64,000 nt of DNA, from positions 62,001 to 126,000 of the forward strand of contig LT598464.1 of the NCBI GenBank assembly GCA_900074745.1, in the 5' to 3' direction. A program made the position numbers and the translations under genes. Numbering within the stretch: position 1 is the first letter of the stretch; the number at the start of each line of letters is the position of its first letter. The notes under the pieces are model-generated. The model was not told the origin of the DNA. It made no database searches and saw nothing but the letters and a program-made list of their open reading frames with translations. Below, one piece after another: positions 1 through 10,003 of the stretch. This stretch comes from Lachancea mirantina (Eukaryota > Ascomycota > Saccharomycetes > Saccharomycetales > Saccharomycetaceae).

Positions 1-586
1 CGATCTTTATAAATTCTATCTACGCTTCTTACCGACCCTAAAACCAGAAGAACCTCAACGGGGCAACTACTCCTCTAATTGAAAATTATGGGCCAATGTG
101 AGCGATAAAAATGATGTTACTTCTGAGAACGGTGATGTGGGGGGTCGAGAGTATGAAAAGTTTTCATTTTATAGAATTGAGTTTAGACCGGGTAACCATG
201 AAAGTGAAAGAGGGCATCTAAGATGAATGTCATATCATCATTCTTCATCAGTAGGAACAAACCCCATAATTGCTAAGCAAGTGTCCTCGTAGCTCGACAT
301 GTGCTTAACCATTGGATCTGTCAAGAGTTCGGCCTTCTATTGAGGCCCGTGAGGCATTTTTTGTAAATATATTTTGCTCCTTAAAGTGTGTAACGACTCA
401 ATTTTGTTATTAAGCATGGACAGCCAGGACAACAGGAAATAAGAGAGAAGGATTAGATAAGTTATGATATCATTGCATAATTGCAACTAGCGTGGAAACT
501 TTATTTAGGCGAAGTTGTACTTCATCGAACAGTCGACCACGAATTGCAGCTGAGATAAACGTGTTGAGGTCTTGGAGAGAACGAAT
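1..586. other. gene-free left edge
   Basis: I see no convincing coding frame, RNA gene or repeat in this stretch. It lies 3' of the minus-strand YHR140W-like gene, so at least its right part should hold that gene's 3' UTR and terminator. Confidence 0.5.
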
Positions 587-1264
587 CTATTCTGCTTTCT
601 TACCTATCACTTTCGCATGGCCTCGGTGAATTTTCCGGTAGACACAGAAGATTGACCATGCCGCCGCCGTGACGATTACGAAGATTCCGCTACGATAGGG
701 CTCAGCGACATCTAGAAATGGGTATGGATAAACGTCACCGGCATCGGTGTCGATAAGAATTTCGAGATAGCGCTTGTAACCGAATCCCAACGCTGTTATG
801 ATGAGCCACGCGGCAAGCTTGGTGATTTGGAAGGGCTCTAGGCTGGCGAAAAAGTAGTCCGCTGCCAAATATAGCGCGGGATACAAATGCAGTGCGCAGT
901 CTACTTTCAGGGACAATGGCATGCGCGAGCCATCTTTTACCCCATGCATGATTAAGGGCAGAAAGAACAGCCGCAACGGCCAGTATATAACAGCCACAAC
1001 TGTCTCTAGGACCAAGGCCACTGGCAAAGTGAGCTGACGGGCGACGTAACGTAACCGCGGCGACGTAATCCTTTTCGGAGGGAGGAAAGCGATGAAATAA
1101 CATATATTGTTACACAGCGTCGCGGCGACGGACAAATTCGTCAAGAATTGCTTGTGTCCCGCCTGTGCCAGCGACGCTGGTAATTGCACTTTTGTGGCTT
1201 GCCAGAGACCCCAGCTGGAGGTGCAGAAGCACAATAGGTTGATGGCCAGAGAAATTCGCGACAT
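587..1264 (-). CDS. FAR-17a/AIG1-like integral membrane protein (YHR140W ortholog)
   Basis: The 225-residue protein is strongly hydrophobic with about five to six membrane segments. It fits the FAR-17a/AIG1 family, which in S. cerevisiae is represented by YHR140W, an uncharacterised membrane protein. Animal members (AIG1, ADTRP) hydrolyse fatty-acid esters of hydroxy fatty acids with an intramembrane Thr and His. Here a KQFLTN motif places a Thr at residue 42 and an ALHLYP motif a His at 126, matching the expected spacing, so an esterase role is possible but inferred. The C-terminus is basic and probably cytosolic. Neighbours further right (YHR138C-like, ARO9, SPL2) are the chromosome VIII neighbours of YHR140W, which supports orthology. 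The ATG at 1264 opens directly into a hydrophobic first segment. Confidence 0.8.
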   Translation of the reverse strand: MSRISLAINLLCFCTSSWGLWQATKVQLPASLAQAGHKQFLTNLSVAATLCNNICYFIAFLPPKRITSPRLRYVARQLTLPVALVLETVVAVIYWPLRLFFLPLIMHGVKDGSRMPLSLKVDCALHLYPALYLAADYFFASLEPFQITKLAAWLIITALGFGYKRYLEILIDTDAGDVYPYPFLDVAEPYRSGIFVIVTAAAWSIFCVYRKIHRGHAKVIGKKAE

Positions 1265-2894
1265 GAAGTTTATAGCTCTTGTTCCTTGCCGACTGCCCCA
1301 AGAACAAGGTGGCTTAAAGTTTAAGACTTTAGTTCAGGATCTTAGATCTGCCAACTAAAGACGAAAAATCCGGCATATCTGCAACCCTTCTTAATTCAGC
1401 GATTGCTGCTATGGCACGAGCTCCTTCGAAATTGCCGTAGGGACGCTCCGACACACCCAAGTGCAGCCACAGGGGAGCTATAGAAAACAAACCAAAAGTA
1501 AAAGTTAACTGGGGTCGGCGAACAAGGGAGGTCTTGTCATGTCATCCGATTTATTGATGAAGCCTTTGCGTCTTAAAACTACTTCCATCAACTGGTCTTG
1601 AAAATCAGCGCTCTTCAGCACCGCTACACGTCCGTGAGGCTGTAGAAAACGGGTCTCTGCGTTTAGGGGAGCTCGAGTCTCCTGATAACTTTCCTGTATA
1701 AATTACGGTCAAGTGTTGGACCCGTGGCAGCACGCCCAGGTTCCTACAAGTGTACCTACCATTTAGGATATGAAAGCAACTTAACATGAGCCCAGAGCTA
1801 CTACAATTGACTTTCCACATTCATGGCACCCCCGACATTGACATCATGTCGTTGGTTCTTTTGAGCCACCAAAATCTGTCTCTGGACAGAGTTCTCAGAC
1901 TAGGAAACAATTTGGGACCAATTAGGGACCAATTAGACTAAAAGAGTAAGGTAAACAGAAAACGCTGTAAACGGTGGTTCTATTATTATCCCTACACAAC
2001 TGCGTCGTTTTTTCCTTCTCAAGCGAGCCATTAAAGACTAGAACCCCGTAAGAGCTCATCATCTTTTCCCGAAGATTAGTTAAGCACATACCGGTTCCGT
2101 AGCTTCCGTGGCTTGCGTGCTTCCCTGCCTGGCTTCCAACGCATCCCGGAAAAACTCCAGTGTTCTTAAGTCCGAAGACATGGGAAAACTGAAAAATAAG
2201 GTAAGTAACATAGCAATTAAGCTAGTAGGCCGAGGATAACCGTAGCTTCTGGGCCTGGTGTAGACATCCGGTGTCCCTCTTTTCACCTCATTCTCAACCC
2301 CACATCTAATACCATTCGTACCTTTCTCTACTTAGCCGTCGACACTGCCCCGGTTCTATCTTACGGGTTACCAGAAGTGCCTGCATCCTTCATATTTACA
2401 GTCGTATACGCAGGACAAGCGCCTCCGGTTTTGCTGTTGGATAGAGCGACCTCCGACTTGCAGCAAAGGTCTCAGAGGAACTCTGCAGTCGCTAGAAAAT
2501 CGATCGCAAACGAAGGGATCGGCCACCTGGAAGAATTGGCAGTGTAGCACCGGAGGAACGCTCCCGCACTGTGGAGTCAAAGGTTTTCTAAGTTGAGAAG
2601 ATGCTTATGGAATCGGATGTGAGCAAGCCACTACGCAACGGATGCGGTAATTTCATCTGTCATGGAAGTAATAAACTGCATTGGGTAATAGACGTTGCTG
2701 TGACGAGCTCATCCCGGCAAATTTGCTACGAAGGGCAGAGCGTACCCGTGGAAAAGGGTGGGTGTGGCTTCCGGTGCACATATAAAGGTGCTGGGCTACC
2801 AGCCTTTTGAATTTTGGGTCGTTTGTCTATCCTCTCCCCAGCTTCTCTTCGCACCAACAGGGTATTCTATAAAGCTGTTAATTTACCAATTGCA
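1265..2894. other. 1.6-kb intergenic region with promoter of the downstream secreted protein
   Basis: No confident gene. A TATAAA at 2781-2786 lies about 110 bp before the ATG of the secreted protein at 2895 and probably belongs to it. Two weak coding candidates were seen. One is a 51-codon plus-strand frame at 1786-1941. The other is a short minus-strand frame starting at an ATG near 2182 and running about 30 codons into a perfect GTATGT near 2092-2087, as a first exon would; I found no TACTAAC downstream of it. The long frames at 2080-2810 otherwise look random. Confidence 0.45.
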
Positions 2895-3953
2895 ATGCGT
2901 TTTCTAGCAGTTTTATATGCCCTTATCGCCCTAGCGGCTGCTTCGCCCATCGGCTTTTTTGACGAGCTTTTCAAGCGCCAGCGCCGCGCTCCAAGTCCCG
3001 GTTGGGTGAACGCTGTGAGCAGCAACTCTAGCAACTCTAGCAACTCTAGCGGTGGCAGCAACTCAACAGGTTACTCGAACTCTAGCAATGCCAGCAACGC
3101 TAGCAACAGCTCCAGCGGTCAAGGCGGCCAGACGCTCAAGCTTCAACTGATCGTTACTGGCGGCCAACTACCGGCCAGCAGCTCGAGCTGGTCCGATGTT
3201 GAAATCACCACTCTGTTCAACTCCTCCAGAACTTTGAACTCTAGCCAATTGTACGAAGTGGGTAAGACTGTGAACACCACCTTGTCTAACAGCAGTTACT
3301 CTGGAGTGGCTGTCTTGGCCAACGAAAATTCCTTAGAATCTCTTGGATTCTTCCTCAGCGTCGTTGCTGACACCAACAAATCTGTTGTGGTTGGCAAGAA
3401 AGCTGCTGACATCGTCAAGGTCGCTAACACTACTTACGCTGCAAACCGTGGAAGCCTTGTCTCAAGTGACGGATACATTTACTCGGGTGCAGTTTACGAC
3501 CCATTCAGCGCCGGTTGGGGTGCTATCGGTGCTGTGTACAGTGACGCGGTCTCCTGGTTGTATTCTCCTGCTAACGCCACGTTGGTAGCCACTGATTCTA
3601 GCATCAGGACCAACTATTCCAACTTTACCAATGTTGACGTTTCGAACAGCAGCCTCCCAATAGTGCCAATTGTTTACGACGGTGACTACGACTCCTCTCT
3701 TTTGAGCTCTTTGAGTGGGTCCGTTCAAGGTGTTGTCATCGTCTCTTCCGGCAATTCGACTACTTCGACTATCACCTCCTCATCTCTACCTATCGTTTTC
3801 GCTTCTTACGACGAACCAGTGTGGCCTACTGATGTCCCAATGGGAGCAATTGCTGGTGGTTACTTATCTCCCGTCAAGGCTCAACTACTTCTAACTATTG
3901 CGCTTGTCAACGACGTGACAAGCTCATCATCTCTAGTCAGCGTGTTCCCATGA
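2895..3953 (+). CDS. secreted, N-glycosylated asparaginase-fold protein lacking the catalytic residues
   Basis: The 352-residue product starts with a signal peptide (about 1-17). A KR-QRR stretch at 28-31 is a likely Kex2 site. An Asn/Ser linker at about 41-75 is packed with N-glycosylation sequons. Residues about 80-352 follow the type II L-asparaginase layout: IVTGG at 86-90, a block ending in LESLGFFL at 147-154, VVVG at 164-167, GVVIVSSGN at 279-287, and a final AGGYLSPVKAQLLLTIAL-type helix. The catalytic signature TGGTIA has become TGGQLP, and the second threonine loop (THGTDT in enzymes) reads LANENS, so both nucleophile and helper residues are gone. It is probably a wall or secreted pseudoenzyme; its role is unknown. 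There is no clear GPI signal. The open frame extends upstream to 2814 only through a non-ATG codon; the ATG at 2895 gives the signal peptide. Confidence 0.75.
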   Translation: MRFLAVLYALIALAAASPIGFFDELFKRQRRAPSPGWVNAVSSNSSNSSNSSGGSNSTGYSNSSNASNASNSSSGQGGQTLKLQLIVTGGQLPASSSSWSDVEITTLFNSSRTLNSSQLYEVGKTVNTTLSNSSYSGVAVLANENSLESLGFFLSVVADTNKSVVVGKKAADIVKVANTTYAANRGSLVSSDGYIYSGAVYDPFSAGWGAIGAVYSDAVSWLYSPANATLVATDSSIRTNYSNFTNVDVSNSSLPIVPIVYDGDYDSSLLSSLSGSVQGVVIVSSGNSTTSTITSSSLPIVFASYDEPVWPTDVPMGAIAGGYLSPVKAQLLLTIALVNDVTSSSSLVSVFP

Positions 3954-4303
3954 GATCTATGTCTCTGGTTAATTTCACAGATCGTAATGAATTTCTAGTT
4001 CGTCATTAAGGAAAATACCCAAAGCCTGCTTAGTACATAGGCGTTTGTATGTTTAATTAAAAATTAAAACCAATTATCAACCCAATGGTCTTTTAGTTGT
4101 ATGTCAAAAACTTAACTCAAAACATTAAATACCCGATTCAATCTTGAAAAAAACCGTAAAAAAACACTTATTAAACGACTTCAAAATGTTGAGTAGTCGC
4201 GATCCTTTGAAGCATGATTGTAGCATAAATCTTGCGTTGTAGAATGGTAATAGACTTTGAAAGTGTTTTACTAAGAACGATGTCTTTCACAATACAATAG
4301 GAA
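3954..4303. other. convergent 3' intergenic region
   Basis: This AT-rich interval separates two genes whose 3' ends face each other. It should hold two terminators. Nothing else is seen in it. Confidence 0.5.
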
Positions 4304-5395
4304 TCAAGTTTTGGACCGGCTAGAGTTGTATTCCAAGATTTGCTTGACCGTGTCCCGCACCGTTGTCTCAAAGTGTTTGAACTCAATGCCTGTGAGTCTG
4401 CATGTGATATCATTGTTGTAGTTTGTCACTTTGTCAAGATATTGCTTGTTATTCTGGAGTTTACCAACTGGGACTTTGCCTTTCAATTCGGGGAAATTCT
4501 TGTGAATGACTTCCAAAATGCGTTGTAAATTCCATTTACCATCCTCGTAGTTCTTCCCTCTGAGTCCCGTGCCACATATTGGTATAAGCCGCTGGCCGGC
4601 TAAGTTTCCATTCCTTAATGGTAACATGTGAACTAGCGCTACGTCGCGCACATCAGAGCACAGTCCATTTGGAAAATCAAAGGGACCTTCAAAATCAGGA
4701 GGAAGCTTGAGAGCACTATTGATCATCTCGGCGGAAAAGTTTAGCTGATTTCGGTCTAGCCCCCATTCAAAAATTTGCGGTCCAAAAACTAAAGGTGGAT
4801 TTATTGAAGTTAACGTCCACGGCAATTCGTCCTTGTTCTTCTCGTAAAAGTCCCACGCATACTGTTCGGCCAATTTCTTGGCAGCTGCGTACGCTTCCCG
4901 AGAATCTTCTTGCGCATTTTCCCAAGTAATAGGGTTCCAACTCTCTTCAAAGTTGATAAAGTCGGGATCATTTGCGCGCGATTTATTGTTGACAGCAACA
5001 AAAGACGAAGTAATCACTACGTGTTTAACATTTTTACCTAGTCGTTGCGTGGCTTCCAAAATATTTCTTGTACCGTGGACCGCCGGAATCAGATAACTTT
5101 GTTCCAAAGTGACACCTTCACCTAGGGACACAGGACATGCAGTATGAATAACGTGCTGCGTGTCTGGATGCTTCTTGAAGAGCGCGTCAAAGGCGCCATT
5201 GACCCCAATATCAGGCACAATTTCCACCTCCAAAGTCGCGTATGGATAGTAATGCTCAAAAGCGTAGAGGAGCTTCTCTGCCTTTTCCTTGCTGCGCACG
5301 GTTCCAATAACGTGGAATCGCTCTGAAAGCAAGATGTTTACGATATGAGAGGCAACAAAGCCTGAAGCACCGGTTACTATGACTTTTTCATCCAT
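4304..5395 (-). CDS. GRE2/ARI1-type NADPH-dependent aldehyde/ketone reductase, copy 1
   Basis: The 363-residue protein is an extended short-chain dehydrogenase of the GRE2/ARI1/YDR541C/YGL039W family, cytosolic enzymes that reduce aldehydes, methylglyoxal and ketones with NADPH. The nucleotide-binding motif TGASGFVASHIV lies at about 8-19. The family's usual catalytic Ser is in VVITSSF, and the YxxxK catalytic pair is in YAAAKKLAEQ. The motif SINPPLVFGPQ is the usual family substrate-loop signature. A homologous copy is at 18613-19710. The S. cerevisiae family has several dispersed members, so no one-to-one symbol is given. The start gives MDEKVIVTGASGF, the normal position for this family. 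Confidence 0.88.
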   Translation of the reverse strand: MDEKVIVTGASGFVASHIVNILLSERFHVIGTVRSKEKAEKLLYAFEHYYPYATLEVEIVPDIGVNGAFDALFKKHPDTQHVIHTACPVSLGEGVTLEQSYLIPAVHGTRNILEATQRLGKNVKHVVITSSFVAVNNKSRANDPDFINFEESWNPITWENAQEDSREAYAAAKKLAEQYAWDFYEKNKDELPWTLTSINPPLVFGPQIFEWGLDRNQLNFSAEMINSALKLPPDFEGPFDFPNGLCSDVRDVALVHMLPLRNGNLAGQRLIPICGTGLRGKNYEDGKWNLQRILEVIHKNFPELKGKVPVGKLQNNKQYLDKVTNYNNDITCRLTGIEFKHFETTVRDTVKQILEYNSSRSKT

Positions 5396-7645
5396 TCTCA
5401 GGAATCAGCAGGCAGTTAACGAATTCTTGAGAGCATAATGTTCGAAATACGTTGTAATTGGGGCTCCCTTATATATACTCTCGCGTCACTAGACAATGAA
5501 GGCAAAGGGCTTGGGGTAAATCATCATTATTTTATGCCGGAATGGTTCCCTTATGCCGTGAACACCTATTCGCAGAGCCTATGGGTTTCTTTTAAGCTTA
5601 AGGGAGGGGGGGGAGGTAGTGGAGGCTAGGGTAGAGGACATTTGCTACGGAAAGAAATTGCCTATATCACTTGTTGGGGAATCTGTCGCAGGGAAATCAA
5701 GACAATGAAACGCGGACTGTGGGAGGGTTACCCAAGGGAACTTCGCAGGCAAACTACGGAGTATCTCAACATTTAATGATTAATGGAACTGTGGTGGTTC
5801 GTAGTCGTACGCTCACCAAGTCACTGCTACCACACAAAGCGATCCAACTATAATACGATCAGCACGTGACTACTGTGACAGATTTCCAATAATCTCGCGA
5901 CTGCAATTTGTGCTAGACGTGCGCGGCGGATAAAGAATCCTTTTCTTACGCCATCGAGAATTCTTCGATTGCATTTTGCTGGTTCCCAAACCTGGAGAAG
6001 AACCCTCGGCGAGTTTATGACGAATCCAGTAACTCACAAATCCAGTCTCTTTTCACGAATTTCAATTTTGACACTCTTGGCGAAAGATCCCCTAACTCCA
6101 ATCTGGTTGAAGGATGATTAAGCTATCTCGTTACTGGATGTCGTCTCTCGCTGTGTCGCTTTCTTTTCAGACCACGGAATTCATGGCAGACTCGCGTGTC
6201 TAAGTATTTGCGTACAAAATGATCATAATCCATGTGCTTGGTTGACGGCCGGAGTTTGTCCAATGGATTCGCGATTCGTAACCCTGTGCAGCTGGAGACG
6301 ATCAGCACATGAGCAACGACCACCAATAGAGCATTTTAGCTCTCCTGGGAGGTTGATCCCGAATGGTTGGCTTAGTTTCTATCGATTCGACTTTGCACAC
6401 GTGATCATGAACTAATTTAAAATCACGTGATCACGTTGGCGTGAAGGCAGGCGACTAGCAAGGCTTCCGGGGCGTTATTCGTTGTCCCTTCCCCTGACGG
6501 GACTATCGGCGAAAACGTGGTCATGCAGATTTCGGTGTCTGCCGCTCGAATCTTCTGTGAACCTCCCGCATCATCCGCGTCCATTGTTACATTATTTCAG
6601 GCACGCCCAGAGATGCCATTCGTAGAAAGCCATCTCAAAAAAACTGTGCCGCAGTTTGCTTATCTGCTTTTCTGAAAAGCCACCGGGATGTTTTCGGCAG
6701 ATTCTGTGACCATGACTGCCACAGCGGATCCGCCACGTGACGAAATCTCTATGGAGCGACACTGGACGATATCAGTACTAAGAATCTCTAGACCACGAAG
6801 TAGCCAGACCGTCACATCATTTCTACGCGACGCCTCCTCTTCTACAGTCTTGTGCACATCGAATTCCAATGTCTCCTCGCACTCCACCCTTACCACCACT
6901 ACACCTCTAAAATGGTTGCAAGATGTGCACGGGAACGAAGATTACCTTCCGTCAGAAACACGCTAGGTAACAAGCAGAAGACCTAGACAGAACGGCTTCC
7001 CGCTGCCTGGTCAACAAACACCGTAATAGGATAACCCAAAACAAGAAAGAATTTAGTATTATGTAAGGCACCCAGGATTAAACGAGCTAAACAACACCCC
7101 AACACCCCAAGGGTCCATCAGAGTAAAATTAAGGGTAAATAGTTCAGGGCCCATTGGTGTCCCCTTGCCTCTGGTCGCTGTCCCTTGTCGTAGCAAACCG
7201 ATTTCTTCTGCGAACCATAATCACCCCTTTAATGCCCCGACCGCCTGGATGACTAAATCTTAGTGTAATTAGTAGGGAAACTGATTATGGTGAACTTAAG
7301 TGTATTTAACGTTTCTTTTCGTTTTTGGTGATAATTCGTCGTGCATGCAGTCAATTGATAAGCATCTATGCGTGAAAAACAGAAAAAAAGAATCTCTTAT
7401 CAGACTAAAGCGGTATCGTTCGTTTCTGGTTGGACGCTGACTATCTACGGAAGCTGAGGGCGGTAGAGGGGGGCGATGCTTTGGTGCATTGCGGTTCATT
7501 GTCATAGGATTTTCAAGTTGTATATAATGTAATGCGCTAAGCGAGTTTCGAAATCGTTGGAGAGGTGGAAACCTTTTCAAAAAATTGATTTCGCTCCGTA
7601 GAAGTAACCTCAAGCTTCCGTCAAGTTTTCATAGAGTTTACCGAT
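5396..7645. other. 2.2-kb gene-poor interval with MEP2 promoter
   Basis: No frame in this interval has convincing protein character. The right end is the MEP2 promoter. A G-rich run lies at 5602-5631. CACGTG boxes lie at 6398-6403 and 6424-6429, the second inside ATCACGTGAT, the favoured context for Cbf1. The length is unusual for this compact genome, so an unseen RNA gene or fast-evolving small gene is possible. Confidence 0.5.
7330..7401. promoter_or_regulatory. GATA-factor site cluster upstream of MEP2
   Basis: GATAA at 7330-7334, GATAAG at 7357-7362 and CTTATC (GATAAG on the other strand) at 7396-7401 lie 245-316 bp before the MEP2 ATG. In S. cerevisiae, MEP2 is one of the most strongly nitrogen-repressed genes, driven by Gln3 and Gat1 at GATAAG sites. 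The cluster fits that control; binding is inferred. Confidence 0.65.
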
Positions 7646-9142
7646 ATGTCTCTCAATCTCACGGGAACACCCAGTACTTCTGGTACCGGCGGTAGTACGC
7701 TGGACACGGATCTAAACACGGCGTATGACCTTGCAAACATGGTTTGGGTCGGCACTGCGGGTGCACTGGTTTGGATCATGGTTCCCGGTATCGGTCTGCT
7801 GTACTCGGGTCTGTCGCGTAAGAAGCACGCCCTGTCCCTTTTGTGGGCCTCGATCATGACCTGCGGTGTCGTCTCTTTCCAATGGTTCTGGTGGGGCTAT
7901 TCGCTGGTGTTTGCGCATAACACTCGCGGAAATGGATTCATCGGGACTCTCGAGTTTTTCGGTTTCAAAGACGTTCTTGGCGCGCCTAGCTCCGTCTCCA
8001 CGGTCCCTGATATTCTGTTTGCTTTTTTCCAAGGTATGTTCGCCATGGTCACCGGTATCTTGATGGTCGGTGGTGCGTGCGAGCGTGCTAGACTCATGCC
8101 CATGATGGTGTTTTTGTTCCTCTGGATCACTATTGTCTACTGTCCCATCGCCTGCTGGACCTGGAATGCCGAGGGGTGGCTCGCAGTTTTCGGTGCGCTT
8201 GACTACGCCGGTGGCGGCCCTGTCCACATCACATCCGGCCACGGTGCTCTGATCTACGCCATGATCTTGGGTAAGAGAAATGACCCTGTGGCCAAGTCCG
8301 GTATGCCCAAATACAAGCCTCACTCCGTCACCTCTGTCGTTTTGGGTACGGTTTTCTTGTGGTTTGGTTGGTTTGGCTTTAACGGTGGTTCTGCCGGTAA
8401 CGCAACCATCAGAGCTTGGTACTCCTGTGTTTCTACCAATTTGGCTGCTGCTTGCGCTGCTTTGACCTGGATGTTCATCGACTACTTCCGTTTCGGCCGC
8501 AAATGGACCACTGTGGGTTTATGTTCCGGTGCCATTGCCGGTTTGGTCGGTATCACCCCAGCTGCAGGGTTTGTCCCAGTCTGGGCCTCTGTTATTATCG
8601 GTATTGTAACCGCTGTCGGTTGCAACTTCGCCGTTGACTTGAAGAACTTATTACACATCGATGACGGTATGGATGTCTATGCGCTCCACGGTGTTGGTGG
8701 TGCTATTGGGTCTGTCATGACCGGTATTTTCGCGGCTGACTACGTCAACGACTCTGCTGGCGCTGCTGCTGTCGCAATTGACGGAGGTTGGATCAATCAC
8801 CACTACAAGCAAGTTGGTTACCAACTTGCTGCCATTTGCTGTACCGTTGCATGGTCCAGTGTTGTCACTGCCATTTTGTTGCTAATTATGGACAGAATTC
8901 CATTCTTGAGGTTGAGATTGAGACCAGAAGAAGAAGAATTGGGTACCGACAGCGCTCAAATTGGTGAATTCACTTACGAAGAGGATGCTGTCTACATTCC
9001 AGAGCCTGTGAGGTCCAAGGTTTCTGCTCAAGTTCCAGAACCTCCAACTGGCATCGACGACAAGATAGCTCAAAACGCTGCATCTGACGGAAGTATATCA
9101 ACAGAAAATGAAGCAAGAGGTAAGGAGAAGGTCACAATTTAA
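7646..9142 (+). CDS. MEP2: high-affinity ammonium transporter and sensor Mep2
   Basis: The 498-residue protein is an Amt/Mep/Rh family ammonium permease with eleven expected membrane helices. It is Mep2 rather than Mep1/3. The first twin-histidine position is a His (H194, in PVHITSG), where Mep1/3 carry Glu, and the second is H348 in ALHGVGG; both match S. cerevisiae numbering. The outside N-terminus keeps the N4 glycosylation sequon (MSLNLTG). In the cytosolic tail, the IPEPVRSKVSAQ segment keeps Ser457, the residue controlled by the Npr1 kinase. Mep2 imports ammonium at the plasma membrane under nitrogen limitation and signals to filamentous growth. In S. cerevisiae its neighbour is AAH1, found here at 14.8 kb, which supports orthology. 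Confidence 0.97.
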   Translation: MSLNLTGTPSTSGTGGSTLDTDLNTAYDLANMVWVGTAGALVWIMVPGIGLLYSGLSRKKHALSLLWASIMTCGVVSFQWFWWGYSLVFAHNTRGNGFIGTLEFFGFKDVLGAPSSVSTVPDILFAFFQGMFAMVTGILMVGGACERARLMPMMVFLFLWITIVYCPIACWTWNAEGWLAVFGALDYAGGGPVHITSGHGALIYAMILGKRNDPVAKSGMPKYKPHSVTSVVLGTVFLWFGWFGFNGGSAGNATIRAWYSCVSTNLAAACAALTWMFIDYFRFGRKWTTVGLCSGAIAGLVGITPAAGFVPVWASVIIGIVTAVGCNFAVDLKNLLHIDDGMDVYALHGVGGAIGSVMTGIFAADYVNDSAGAAAVAIDGGWINHHYKQVGYQLAAICCTVAWSSVVTAILLLIMDRIPFLRLRLRPEEEELGTDSAQIGEFTYEEDAVYIPEPVRSKVSAQVPEPPTGIDDKIAQNAASDGSISTENEARGKEKVTI

Positions 9143-9474
9143 TTGGAATTTTCCTACACTTGCATTTAGATCGACAACACATCTCTACAAGTAATGTAAT
9201 TAATAAATATCTGGCCATAAATAAAGAACACTTACACTAATAGTTCAGCAAGATGATCATGTTATGAACTGGGCAAAGCCAAATATAAAAAACTGGACTC
9301 CAAATCGAGTTGTTTCCCCCGTGTGAGTTTTGTCATTTTCACCTGATGTCTACTCTCTCACCTGATCTGCCCTTACTATGAACGAGTTAATAGAGTTACT
9401 TATGAAAAGTGACCTTTATCATCAGAGCTTAGACCCTAAGAACATCATCATCAAGATAACTAGTAAATCGCATC
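9143..9474. other. intergenic region between MEP2 and the I9 inhibitor gene
   Basis: A short AT-rich stretch with the MEP2 3' end and the promoter of the following spliced gene. No further gene is seen. Confidence 0.5.
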
Positions 9475-9857
9475 ATGAAGCTTCATGTTATCATAATTTC
9501 GTTACTATTGGCCCTCATATCCGCGAGGGAAGCAGGTACGTATTCTTCCGATGATGGCCTGATCAAACGAATTTTACTAACCTTTAAGTAGTTCCTGTGG
9601 AGTCATACATTTTGACGCTAGAGAGCCAACCCCTTTCAATTGAAAAGACCTTGACAGATCTTCAAAACGTTGTCAAAAGCGCAGGCGGAAAGATCACCCA
9701 TGAGTATTCTTTGATTAAGGGGTTTTCTATGGAGGTTCCTAAGACCACAGCGAAATCCATTCTTAAACATCTAGAAATGGTGGCTTCCAGGGCAAGATGC
9801 AAACTGAACTTGGAACCTGATCAAGAGATACACGCCAACAGTGTACATGGTCTTTGA
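9475..9857 (+). CDS. secretory I9-type proteinase inhibitor-like protein (YHR138C ortholog), spliced
   Basis: Two exons, 9475-9535 and 9592-9857, encode 108 residues. The intron is 56 bp: 5' site GTACGT at 9536, branch point TACTAAC at 9575-9581, TAG acceptor ending at 9591. Exon 1 encodes a signal peptide (MKLHVIIISLLLALISA). Exon 2 has the inhibitor I9 fold with the conserved stretch GGKITHEYSLIKGFSMEVP. This matches YHR138C of S. cerevisiae, a secretory relative of the vacuolar proteinase B inhibitor Pbi2; loss of both there fragments the vacuole. It probably acts in the secretory pathway or vacuole as a subtilase inhibitor or chaperone. Without splicing there is no ATG or signal peptide. 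The next gene in the same ancestral order, ARO9, lies close by. Confidence 0.9.
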
Positions 9858-10003
9858 TGGCCAAAATGGGTTATTGGCGTGTTAAGGTATTTGGGTTTAG
9901 ATTTAGGAGTGTTTAACGCTATGGAACCATGGAGCAATGAGAATTATATGTACGTTTTTATCTTTATTTTAAATTTATGACCTGATATGAGGAATTAGTG
10001 TAA

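Noticed and set aside
1786-1941. 51-codon plus-strand ORF.
   Set aside because: It has an in-frame stop just upstream, ends in a 12-bp repeat (GGGACCAATTAG twice), and has no recognised similarity.
6398-6429. Paired CACGTG boxes as a centromere CDEI.
   Set aside because: No AT-rich tract or CDEIII-like sequence follows; ordinary Cbf1-type sites are more likely.
6660-6966. Overlapping frames of 79 and 92 codons left of MEP2.
   Set aside because: Neither has hydrophobic, domain or compositional features of a real protein, and they overlap on opposite strands.
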